Of a stretch of 34,024 nt of DNA, positions 16,734 through 23,349 are shown in pieces (positions within the stretch are counted from its first letter, which is position 1; every line of letters begins with the position of its first letter). The notes under the pieces were generated by a model. It saw nothing but the letters and a program-made list of their open reading frames with translations, did not search any database and had not been told where the DNA came from. The position numbers were made by a program, and so were the translations under genes. The DNA is from CALMEC01 sp964440285 (GTDB lineage Bacteria; Actinomycetota; Thermoleophilia; Miltoncostaeales; Miltoncostaeaceae): contig CAYTRV010000002.1 of the NCBI GenBank assembly GCA_964440285.1, positions 1 to 34,024 on the forward strand. The letters run 5' to 3'.

Positions 16734-16761
16734 TAAAGGTTCGGCCCCCGGACGCCGATCC
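16734..16761 (+). promoter_or_regulatory. Sigma-28/WhiG-like promoter for pilB
   Basis: TAAAGGTT-N12-GCCGATCC. The -35 octamer is identical to the one upstream of the first pilin. The -10 ends eight bases before the pilB ATG at 16770 and there is no ribosome site, so the transcript is probably leaderless. Confidence 0.65.
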
Positions 16762-16769
16762 ATCCGGCG

Positions 16770-18542
16770 ATGAGCAATGCATCGACGACCTCCCCGCCTG
16801 GCGCCCCGGCACCAGGCCCAGCGCCCGTGGAGCGGACCGCTGCGCCGTCGCCGGCGCCGAGTCAGCGCACGCAGGTCCGCGGAGTGCCCCTCGGCGAGGC
16901 GCTGATCCGGCTCGGTTTCGTGAAGCCGGAGGATGTCGAGGCGGCGCTCGCGCGACAGGCCACCGACCGCCGCAAGCTGGGCGAGATCCTGATGGCCGGC
17001 GGCAAGGTCTCGCGTGACCAGATCGACCGCGCGATGGCCCTGCAGATGGGGATGGGCGTGTTCAACCCCCAGGACGGCGTCGACCCATCCGTCGCGGCGC
17101 TCATCGACGAGAAGGTCGCGAGGCGCTACCAGGCGGTTCCGGTGCGGTTCGATGCCGATGGCATGCTCGTGGTCGCGATGGTCGACCCGACGAACCTGCA
17201 TGCGGTCGACGACCTGCAGATCGTCACCGGGCACACCATTCGTCCCGCGCGCGCCACCGCCGACGAGGTTCAGCAGCTCCTGGCGAGCACCTCCCGGCTC
17301 GACGACATCGTCGGAATCATGGACGACGACGAGTACCTCGGCGCGATCGACGACATCCGCGACGAGGTCGACAACGCCCCGGTGGTCAAGCTCGTCAACT
17401 GGGTGATCTCGCAGGCCGTCGACCATGGGACGTCGGACGTCCACATCGAGCCCCAGGCGAGCCAGCTGGCGATCCGGTTTCGCATCGACGGGGTCCTTCG
17501 TGAGATCACGACGGTTCCGCGCCAGCTCGCGAACGGCGTCGCGAGCCGGATCAAGATCATGGCGGACCTCGACATCTCAGAGCGCCGCGTCCCGCAGGAC
17601 GGGCGCGTCGGCATCACCGTCGGAGGGAAGGCGCTCGACCTGCGAGTCGCGACGCTTCCGACCGTGTTCGGGGAGAAGATCGTCATCCGCATCCTCGACA
17701 AGTCCAACGTCCTGCTGGAGCTGTCCGACGTCGGCTTCGAGCCTGACGTGCTTGCGGCCTACGAGCGCGCGTACCGGCGCCCGTACGGCGCCGTCGTCAT
17801 CACGGGCCCGACGGGGTCGGGGAAGTCGACGAGCCTCTACGGGACGCTCAACCAGCTCAACGAGCCCGGCAAGAACATCATCACCGTCGAGGACCCGGTC
17901 GAGTACCGGTTGCAGGGCATCAACCAGGTGCAGGTCAACGTGAAGGCCGGCCTGACGTTCGCGACGGGGCTTCGCTCGATCCTCCGGTGCGACCCGGACA
18001 TCGTCATGATCGGTGAGGTTCGCGACCGCGAGACCGCTCAGATCGCCGTCGAAGCCGCGCTGACGGGCCACCTCGTGCTCTGCACGCTCCACACGAACGA
18101 CGCGGCCGGCGGGCTTCCGCGCCTCTCCGAGATGGGCGTGGAGCCGTTCCTCTCGGCCAGCGCGATCATCGGCATCCTGGCTCAGCGCCTCGCCCGGCGT
18201 CTCTGCCCGGAATGCCGCGTGAAAGCGACCGTGTCGCACAAGGTGCTCATGGAGGTCGGCGACACCAAGACGCTTCCCCGCGGGCTGCCGGACCCGGCGC
18301 CGATCTACGACGCCGGCGGCTGCTCCGCATGCTCGGGTTCGGGCTACAAGGGGAGGCTCGGCGTCTACGAGTTCCTCGCGCTCAGCGACGAGACGCGACG
18401 TCTCGCGCTGGAGGGGGCGTCCGCGGCGACGATCGCCTCCGCGGCGCGCCGTGAAGGCATGCGGACCCTTCGGGAGGATGGCTTGATCAAGGTGCTCTCC
18501 GGGCGTACGACGCTCGAGGAGCTCGCACGGACGGTGGCATAG
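16770..18542 (+). CDS. pilB: Type IV pilus extension ATPase PilB with MshEN-type N-terminal domain
   Basis: 590 residues. A Pro/Ala-rich head of about 38 residues precedes two tandem 23-residue motifs (41-63 and 70-92) of the form LGExLxxxGxVxxxxxxxAxxxQ. This is the layout of MshEN domains that bind c-di-GMP. The basic residue expected just before the first LG is Pro here and Lys in the second copy. The hexameric motor follows: GTSDVHIEP, RFRIDGVLRE, Walker A GPTGSGKST (346-354), the Asp box around TVEDPVEYRLQG, and Walker B DIVMIGEVRDRETA with the His box TLHTND. A zinc site of paired cysteines (CPEC and CSAC) is also present. It powers pilin assembly at the inner face of the membrane. The start is set by the promoter eight bases upstream. 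Confidence 0.96.
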   Translation: MSNASTTSPPGAPAPGPAPVERTAAPSPAPSQRTQVRGVPLGEALIRLGFVKPEDVEAALARQATDRRKLGEILMAGGKVSRDQIDRAMALQMGMGVFNPQDGVDPSVAALIDEKVARRYQAVPVRFDADGMLVVAMVDPTNLHAVDDLQIVTGHTIRPARATADEVQQLLASTSRLDDIVGIMDDDEYLGAIDDIRDEVDNAPVVKLVNWVISQAVDHGTSDVHIEPQASQLAIRFRIDGVLREITTVPRQLANGVASRIKIMADLDISERRVPQDGRVGITVGGKALDLRVATLPTVFGEKIVIRILDKSNVLLELSDVGFEPDVLAAYERAYRRPYGAVVITGPTGSGKSTSLYGTLNQLNEPGKNIITVEDPVEYRLQGINQVQVNVKAGLTFATGLRSILRCDPDIVMIGEVRDRETAQIAVEAALTGHLVLCTLHTNDAAGGLPRLSEMGVEPFLSASAIIGILAQRLARRLCPECRVKATVSHKVLMEVGDTKTLPRGLPDPAPIYDAGGCSACSGSGYKGRLGVYEFLALSDETRRLALEGASAATIASAARREGMRTLREDGLIKVLSGRTTLEELARTVA

Positions 18543-18557
18543 ACAATCCCAACCCAC

Positions 18558-18595
18558 CCGGCCGAGGGCCGGTGTTCATCGGGGCGCACGCCCCG
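18558..18595 (+). other. Two adjacent hairpins between pilB and pilT
   Basis: CCGGCC-GAG-GGCCGG (18558-18572) is followed by CGGGGC-GCAC-GCCCCG (18580-18595). Both lie in the 80-base gap between the pilB stop and the pilT start, the only sizeable gap inside pilB-pilT-pilC. They could attenuate read-through or protect RNA ends, so that extension and retraction motors are made in different amounts. Confidence 0.5.
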
Positions 18596-18622
18596 GGAAG
18601 GCAACGAGGAAGGAACCTGGCT

Positions 18623-19741
18623 TTGGCCGATTTCGCTGAAATGATCACAACGGTTTTGGACCGCGGAGCGAGCGACCTGCACCTGTCGGTCGGCTCACCG
18701 CCGATCATCCGGGTGCACGGGGCGCTCGAGCGGCTCAACGTCCCGGTCCTGCGCCCACCGGATACCCGGGAGCTTGTCTACGGGATCCTGAACCAGTCGC
18801 AACGCCAGCGACTCGAGACGGACCTCGAGATCGACTTCTCGTACTCGGTGCCGGGGGTTGCCCGCTTCCGTGTCAACGCCTACTACCAGCGGGCGTCGCT
18901 CGGCGCAGCGTTCCGGCTCGTGCCGACGCAGATCAAGACGCTCGACGAGCTGAACCTGCCGAAGTCGCTGAACGAGTGGGTCAACAAGCCGCGCGGGCTG
19001 GTGCTCGTCACCGGCCCGACCGGTTCGGGCAAGTCGACGACGCTGGCGTCGCTCGTCAACGAGATCAACGAGACCCGCGCATGTCACATCATGACGGTCG
19101 AGGATCCGATCGAGTTCCTCCACCGCCACAAGAAGGCGATGATCAACCAGCGCGAGGTCGGCGCCGACACGCATTCGTTCACCAACGCGCTGCGCTCCGT
19201 GCTCCGGCAGGACCCGGACGTGATCCTCGTCGGCGAAATGCGTGACCTAGAGACCATCCAGATCGCCATGACCGCTGCGGAGACCGGTCACCTCGTGTTC
19301 GGGACGCTGCACACATCGGACGCCCCGCAGACGATCGACCGCGTCATCGACGTGTTCCCGCCGCACCAGCAGGAGCAGGTACGGGTGATGCTCGCGAACT
19401 CGCTCCAAGGGGTGTGCTGCCAGCAGCTGCTCCCGACGACGACGAGCGGCCGCACCGTCGTGACAGAGGTGCTCATGCCCACCCCCGCGGTGCGGAACCT
19501 GATCCGGGAGGGCAAGACCCACCAGATCTACTCGGTCATGCAGACCGGCTCGGCGCACGGTATGCAGACGATGGACTACTCCCTCGCCGAGCTCGTCCGC
19601 GCGGGGCGCATCACGGTCAGCATCGCGATGGAGCGCTGCCACAGCCCTGAGGAGCTCAAGCGGATCCTCGGGAACGTGGGAGCGCCCGCCCGACCGGACG
19701 GGAACGGCAAAACACGACCGCAGGTGAGGGTGATCCAATGA
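18623..19741 (+). CDS. pilT: Type IV pilus retraction ATPase PilT, TTG start
   Basis: 372 residues from the TTG at 18623, which has GAGGAAGGAA about seven bases upstream. A GTG at 18572 is in frame but lies inside the hairpin region and would add residues not typical of the family. The PilT features are clear: ASDLHLSVGSPPIIR at the N-terminus, Walker A GPTGSGKSTT, the Asp box TVEDPIEFLH, Walker B DPDVILVGEMRDLET, the His box FGTLHTSDA, and the retraction motif region around EVLMPTPAVRNLIREGK. Its presence means the pili can retract and should support twitching or DNA uptake. The stop overlaps the pilC start. Confidence 0.95.
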   Translation: MADFAEMITTVLDRGASDLHLSVGSPPIIRVHGALERLNVPVLRPPDTRELVYGILNQSQRQRLETDLEIDFSYSVPGVARFRVNAYYQRASLGAAFRLVPTQIKTLDELNLPKSLNEWVNKPRGLVLVTGPTGSGKSTTLASLVNEINETRACHIMTVEDPIEFLHRHKKAMINQREVGADTHSFTNALRSVLRQDPDVILVGEMRDLETIQIAMTAAETGHLVFGTLHTSDAPQTIDRVIDVFPPHQQEQVRVMLANSLQGVCCQQLLPTTTSGRTVVTEVLMPTPAVRNLIREGKTHQIYSVMQTGSAHGMQTMDYSLAELVRAGRITVSIAMERCHSPEELKRILGNVGAPARPDGNGKTRPQVRVIQ

Positions 19742-20961
19742 GCACGACATTCGCCTACAAGGCCCGCGACCGCGCGGGCACCACCACCCAGGGCGAGATC
19801 GAAGGCGACTCGAAGTCGGCGGTTGCCGCCGCCCTGCGGGTTCGCGGCCTGTCGATCGTCGAGATCGACGAGAAGAAGGGCGGCATCGAGATCAACCTCG
19901 ATCGCTTCCAGCGGGTCCAGCCGAGAGACGTGACCGTCCTGGCGCGCCAGCTCGCGACGATGATCGCCAGCGGTCTGTCGCTCCTGCGCGCGCTCTACAT
20001 CCTGGAGGACCAGACGTCGTCGAAGAAGCTGAAGGCGTCGATCATCGCGGTTCGCCAGGACGTGGAGGTGGGGACCTCCCTGTCGGTCGCGATGGGCAAG
20101 CATCCGACGGTGTTCAACGACCTCTTCGTCTCGATGGTTCGCGCGGGTGAGGTCGGCGGGAACCTCGAGGAGGTGCTGGAGCGCGTCGCGGTCCAGCTCG
20201 AGAAGGACGACAACCTGAGGCGCACGGTCAAGTCGGCGATGGTCTACCCGGTCATGATCGGGATCTTCGCGCTCATCATCCTCGTCGCGATGATCCTGTT
20301 CATCATCCCGATCTTCAAGCAGATGTTCGACGATCTCGGCGGGAAGCTCCCGGCGCTGACCCAGTTCATGATCGACCTCTCCGACGCGGCGCGCAGTCGC
20401 TGGTACCTGTTCATCCTCGGCGGCGTCGCACTCGTCTTCGGGTTCAAGAAGTGGAAGGCGAGCGACCGTGGACGAAAGCAGTGGGACACGTTCAAGCTGC
20501 GCTTCCCGATGCAGATCGGCGACATCGTGCGGAAGATCGCGGTGGCCCGCTTCACGCGGACGCTCGGGACGCTGACGGCGTCGGGAGTGCCGATCCTGCA
20601 GGCGCTCGACATCACTGCCCGCACCGCCGGCAACCGGGTCATCTCGGATCCGATGGAGCGGGTCGTGGAGCGCGTGAAGGAGGGCGAGCCGCTCGCCGCT
20701 CCGCTGGCGACGCTCGGGGTGTTCCCGATGATGGTGACGCAGATGGTGGCGGTGGGTGAGGAGACCGGTGCGCTGGACTCCATGCTCCACAAGATCGCCG
20801 ACTTCTACGACGACGAGGTCGCCGCGAAGCTCAAGGCGCTCACGTCGATCCTCGAGCCGCTCATGATGATCGTGATCGGCGCGATCGTCGGCGTCGTCGT
20901 CATCGCCATGTACCTGCCGCTCTTCTCGATCATCAAGCAGATCGGCAGTTCGTCCGGCTGA
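19738..20961 (+). CDS. pilC: Type IV pilus inner-membrane platform protein PilC
   Basis: 407 residues, the usual length, with two GspF/T2SSF domains. The N-terminal segment FAYKARDRAGTTTQGEIEGD is typical. Membrane helices occur around MIGIFALIILVAMILFIIP, WYLFILGGVALVFGF and MIVIGAIVGVVVIAMYLPLF. The repeated domain signatures are VTVLARQLATMIASGLSLL and VARFTRTLGTLTASGVPIL. PilC couples PilB and PilT to the growing filament. The ATG overlaps the pilT stop (ATGA) and AGGTGAGGG serves as ribosome site. A strong hairpin follows the gene. Confidence 0.96.
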   Translation: MSTTFAYKARDRAGTTTQGEIEGDSKSAVAAALRVRGLSIVEIDEKKGGIEINLDRFQRVQPRDVTVLARQLATMIASGLSLLRALYILEDQTSSKKLKASIIAVRQDVEVGTSLSVAMGKHPTVFNDLFVSMVRAGEVGGNLEEVLERVAVQLEKDDNLRRTVKSAMVYPVMIGIFALIILVAMILFIIPIFKQMFDDLGGKLPALTQFMIDLSDAARSRWYLFILGGVALVFGFKKWKASDRGRKQWDTFKLRFPMQIGDIVRKIAVARFTRTLGTLTASGVPILQALDITARTAGNRVISDPMERVVERVKEGEPLAAPLATLGVFPMMVTQMVAVGEETGALDSMLHKIADFYDDEVAAKLKALTSILEPLMMIVIGAIVGVVVIAMYLPLFSIIKQIGSSSG

Positions 20962-20986
20962 GCCAGACAACCGGTCTTCGCGGTAC

Positions 20987-21014
20987 GTGAGGGGGCCCAG
21001 ACCGGCCCCCTCAC
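20987..21014 (+). terminator. Strong hairpin terminator after pilC
   Basis: A perfect 11-base stem GTGAGGGGGCC / GGCCCCCTCAC with a six-base loop begins 26 bases after the pilC stop. No U-tract follows. It separates the motor operon from the pilin gene, which has its own promoter. Confidence 0.7.
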
Positions 21015-21060
21015 GGCGTTGAGAGACGCGTTGCGGACCCGGGCGCGGTCTGAGAAACGC

Positions 21061-21112
21061 CAGTTGACACCGCTAAAGGTTCGTCGGGCGATGCCGATAC
21101 AAGGGTCAACTG
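21061..21112 (+). repeat. Inverted repeat flanking the first pilin promoter
   Basis: CAGTTGAC (21061-21068) and its exact reverse complement GTCAACTG (21105-21112) flank the sigma-28-like promoter symmetrically, 36 bases apart. The right arm covers the expected transcription start. It could be a split operator. A TTGACA inside the left arm has no -10 box at a usable distance. Confidence 0.5.
21074..21100 (+). promoter_or_regulatory. Sigma-28/WhiG-like promoter for the first pilin
   Basis: TAAAGGTT-N11-GCCGATAC, equivalent to TAAA-N15-GCCGATAC. This is the best site in the window, differing from the WhiG consensus at one base of the -10 octamer. The leader would be about 90 bases. Confidence 0.75.
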
Positions 21113-21196
21113 CGCACCGGGAGTTCCCCATGGCGCATCCACACTCTTCCGCGCTCAATCAGGCGGACGCAACCCGTACTCATGGAGGAAAGTCAC

Positions 21197-21706
21197 ATGC
21201 TTGCACGGCTTCGTAGCCGCGCCCGGGAGGAGAAGGGTTTCACCCTCATCGAGCTCCTGGTCGTCGTTCTGATCATCGGTATCCTCGCCGCGATCGCCAT
21301 CCCGGCGTTCCTCGGCCAGAAGAAGGGCGCGCAGGACAGCAACTCCAAGTCGCTGCTCCGTAACGCCGCGATTGCTCTTGAGTCCTACTACTCGGAGAAC
21401 CAGGACTTCGGTGCGGTCAACACCGCGCTCACCTCCGCCGAGCTTGACGCGATCGAGCCGAACCTCGTCTGGACCACCGGTCTTGCCGCCCCGGCGTACA
21501 CCGCGGCGACGGTTCAGTCGAAGGAGGACGAGGTCGTGGTCATGCCGGACGGCGAGTCGGCCACGCTTGCCCCGAGCCGCTACAACCTCTACACGGTGAG
21601 CGCCTCCGGTAACGCGTTCACGTACGTCCGCGCGGATGACGCGTCGGTCGCTCGCTGCAAGGACGCCGCGGCGTTCGATGTCGCTTGCGCCACCAACGAG
21701 TGGTAG
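21197..21706 (+). CDS. pilA: Type IV major pilin candidate (first of two)
   Basis: 169 residues. The start is the ATG at 21197, with GGAGGAAAG just upstream; an ATG at 21182 overlaps that ribosome site and is rejected. The leader MLARLRSRAREEKG is cut by PilD before Phe in G/FTLIELLVVVLIIGILAAIAI. The +5 Glu needed for assembly is present, and PAFLGQKKGAQ ends the classic hydrophobic helix. The globular part has two cysteines near the end (ARCKDAAAFDVACATNEW), which could form the C-terminal disulfide loop. Own promoter, strong ribosome site and terminator suggest high expression, so this is the likely main subunit. Confidence 0.94.
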   Translation: MLARLRSRAREEKGFTLIELLVVVLIIGILAAIAIPAFLGQKKGAQDSNSKSLLRNAAIALESYYSENQDFGAVNTALTSAELDAIEPNLVWTTGLAAPAYTAATVQSKEDEVVVMPDGESATLAPSRYNLYTVSASGNAFTYVRADDASVARCKDAAAFDVACATNEW

Positions 21707-21732
21707 CAGCTTCTGCAGACTCATGAAGCACC

Positions 21733-21759
21733 CTCGGGCCCGCCTCGCGCGGGCCCGAG
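21733..21759 (+). terminator. Terminator after the first pilin
   Basis: A perfect 11-base stem CTCGGGCCCGC / GCGGGCCCGAG with loop CTCGC is followed by the T-rich TCATTTCC. It lies 27 bases after the stop codon. Confidence 0.75.
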
Positions 21760-21785
21760 TCATTTCCGGGTACCGGCGGTGCCCC

Positions 21786-21813
21786 TCAAGGCGTTTCGTG
21801 AAGCTGCCGATGG
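21786..21813 (+). promoter_or_regulatory. Sigma-28/WhiG-like promoter for the second pilin
   Basis: TCAAGGCG-N12-GCCGATGG, placed between the terminator of the first pilin and the start of the second. The expected leader is about 60 bases and contains the AAGGAG ribosome site. Confidence 0.55.
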
Positions 21814-21880
21814 GATCAAAGACTCCACATTCACATGGAGCATCTTCTCAAGAACCTCATCCACAAGGAGCAGCGAGCGC

Positions 21881-22397
21881 ATGTCCAACACGCGTCAGCG
21901 GCAACGGACAGGGCAGGGAGGCTTCACGCTTATCGAGCTGCTTGTCGTCGTCCTGATCATCGGCGTCCTCGCGTCGATCGCCATTNNNNNNNNNNCTGAT
22001 GACGACCTCCCGGGGTACGTGCGCCTACATCGCCATTCCGGCGTTCCTCGGTCAGAAACGAGGTGCGCAGGACGCCAACGCCAAGTCGATCCTCCGGAAC
22101 GGAGCGATCGCCCTCGAGACCTACTACGAGCAGCAGGACGGCGTCTTCACTGGAGCCGACAAGGTCGCCCTCGCTGCGATCGAGTCGGCCTACACGTGGC
22201 TGGACCCGGCCGATCCGGAGCCGGCTGCGAGGCGGAACGAGGTCAGGATCGCAAGCGTCGCGGCTCAAGGTCACGTCATCGAGACGCGAAGCGCGTCGGG
22301 GCGGATGTACCGCTTCGACCGCGACTACACCAGAGATCCGACCGGTCTCAAGACCTGCACCGAGTCCGACGGGCTCACGCCCTGTGCCAGCTGGTAG
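21881..22397 (+). CDS. pilA: Second type IV pilin, interrupted by an assembly gap
   Basis: The ATG at 21881 has AAGGAG ten bases upstream. The leader MSNTRQRQRTGQGG precedes the cleavage site G/FTLIELLVVVLIIGVLASIAI. At 21986 ten Ns begin, followed by 33 bases that do not fit a pilin. The frame resumes one base shifted at a second copy of ATCGCCATT (22029). Collapsing the two copies of this nonamer (21977-21985 and 22029-22037) restores a continuous pilin of 154 residues: ASIAI then PAFLGQKRGAQDANAKSI and on to the stop. I therefore treat the gene as intact. Like the first pilin it ends with two cysteines and a Trp (CTESDGLTPCASW). It may be a minor or alternative subunit. A perfect terminator follows. 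Confidence 0.85.
21986..21995. other. Scaffold gap (10 N)
   Basis: Ten Ns mark a contig join inside the second pilin. The sequence next to the gap on the right (21996-22028) is not pilin-like, and the nonamer ATCGCCATT occurs on both sides. The conserved pilin helix, nearly the same in the neighbouring gene, is a likely cause of the break. Confidence 0.95.
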
Positions 22398-22423
22398 TTA
22401 CTTCACCCTGTTCTCTTGTATGA

Positions 22424-22453
22424 CGGGCCCGCTCCGGCGGGCCCGATTCTTTT
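22424..22453 (+). terminator. Terminator after the second pilin
   Basis: A perfect nine-base stem CGGGCCCGC / GCGGGCCCG with loop TCCG is followed by ATTCTTTT, a canonical intrinsic terminator. Confidence 0.85.
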
Positions 22454-22463
22454 CCCGGTGCCG

Positions 22464-22491
22464 TTAAGTCCCGGCCACGGTGTGCCGATCC
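22464..22491 (+). promoter_or_regulatory. Sigma-28/WhiG-like promoter for pilD and pilMNO
   Basis: TTAAGTCC-N12-GCCGATCC starts 11 bases after the terminator of the second pilin. The leader to the pilD ATG at 22536 would be about 40 bases. No other promoter is apparent before pilM, so the site may serve the whole run up to 26415. Confidence 0.6.
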
Positions 22492-22535
22492 ACCTTCAGA
22501 ATGCGCACGGCAACTGACATGCACGTGGCGAGGCG

Positions 22536-23303
22536 ATGAGCGCCGCGCCGCTCTGGTTCTGGACGACCCTCGCCGGCGTCTTCGGCCTCGCGATGGGGTC
22601 GTTCTTCAGCGTGCTCGCGTACCGCTGGCCGCGTGAGGAGTCCCTCGTGGCGCCGCGGTCGCACTGCACCTCCTGCGACCACCAGCTCCGCTGGTTCGAG
22701 AACATCCCGCTCGTCTCCTGGCTCGCCCTCGGCCGCAGGTGCGGCTCGTGCCGCGAGCCGATCTCGTGGCGCTACCCGGCGCTCGAGCTCTCCAGCGCCG
22801 CCGTCGCCGCTGGCTCCATCGCGGCGTTCGGCGCCGACTGGCGCGGCCTGGCCGTGATGGTGATGGCACTCGCGCTCGTCCCGGTCGTCGTGATCGACCT
22901 CGAGCACAAGCTCATCCCCAACATCGTCGTCCTGCCCGCCGCGGCGCTCGCCCTCGTGTTCGCGGTGCTCCACAACCCCGACCGCTGGTGGGTGCCCGTC
23001 ATCGGCGCCGCAGGCGCGGCCGCGTTCCTCGGCGTGCTGTGGCTGCTCTACCCCCGGGGCATGGGATTCGGCGACGTCAAGCTCGCCCTGCTCCTCGGCG
23101 CCGTGCTCGGCGCGTCCGTCATCCCGGCCCTCGCGATCGCCTTCTTCGCAGGATCCGTCCTCGGTATCGCGCTCATCGCACGGAGCGGCAGGGGCGCACG
23201 CAAGACCGCGGTCCCGTTCGGACCGTTCCTCGCCGCCGGCGCGCTCCTTGCGCTCTGGGTCGGGCCCACCCTGATCACCTGGTACACCGACCGGCTCGGA
23301 TAG
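22536..23303 (+). CDS. pilD: Prepilin peptidase PilD
   Basis: 255 residues, a polytopic membrane Asp protease. The N-terminal domain has the four cysteines of the cytoplasmic loop (CTSC and CGSC) and PLVSWLALGRRC. The two catalytic aspartates are in VVVIDLEHKLIPN and GMGFGDVKLAL. About seven or eight hydrophobic segments are seen. It removes pilin leaders ending in Gly before Phe and in many species also methylates the new N-terminus. The ATG has only a weak purine-rich site (GGCGAGG). The gap to pilM is 46 bases and has no hairpin, so the two are probably co-transcribed. Confidence 0.94.
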   Translation: MSAAPLWFWTTLAGVFGLAMGSFFSVLAYRWPREESLVAPRSHCTSCDHQLRWFENIPLVSWLALGRRCGSCREPISWRYPALELSSAAVAAGSIAAFGADWRGLAVMVMALALVPVVVIDLEHKLIPNIVVLPAAALALVFAVLHNPDRWWVPVIGAAGAAAFLGVLWLLYPRGMGFGDVKLALLLGAVLGASVIPALAIAFFAGSVLGIALIARSGRGARKTAVPFGPFLAAGALLALWVGPTLITWYTDRLG

Positions 23304-23349
23304 CCGGTCCAAGTCACTCACCACCCCTGAACCACAAGGACGTCATCTG

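Noticed and set aside
21064..21069. TTGACA as a housekeeping -35 box for the pilin
   Set aside because: No TANNNT lies 16-19 bases downstream; the nearest, TACAAG, is 28 bases away. The overlapping sigma-28-like site explains the region better.
21881..22397. Second pilin as a pseudogene with a frameshift
   Set aside because: The shift coincides exactly with an N gap flanked by a duplicated nonamer, and removal of the duplicate restores the frame.
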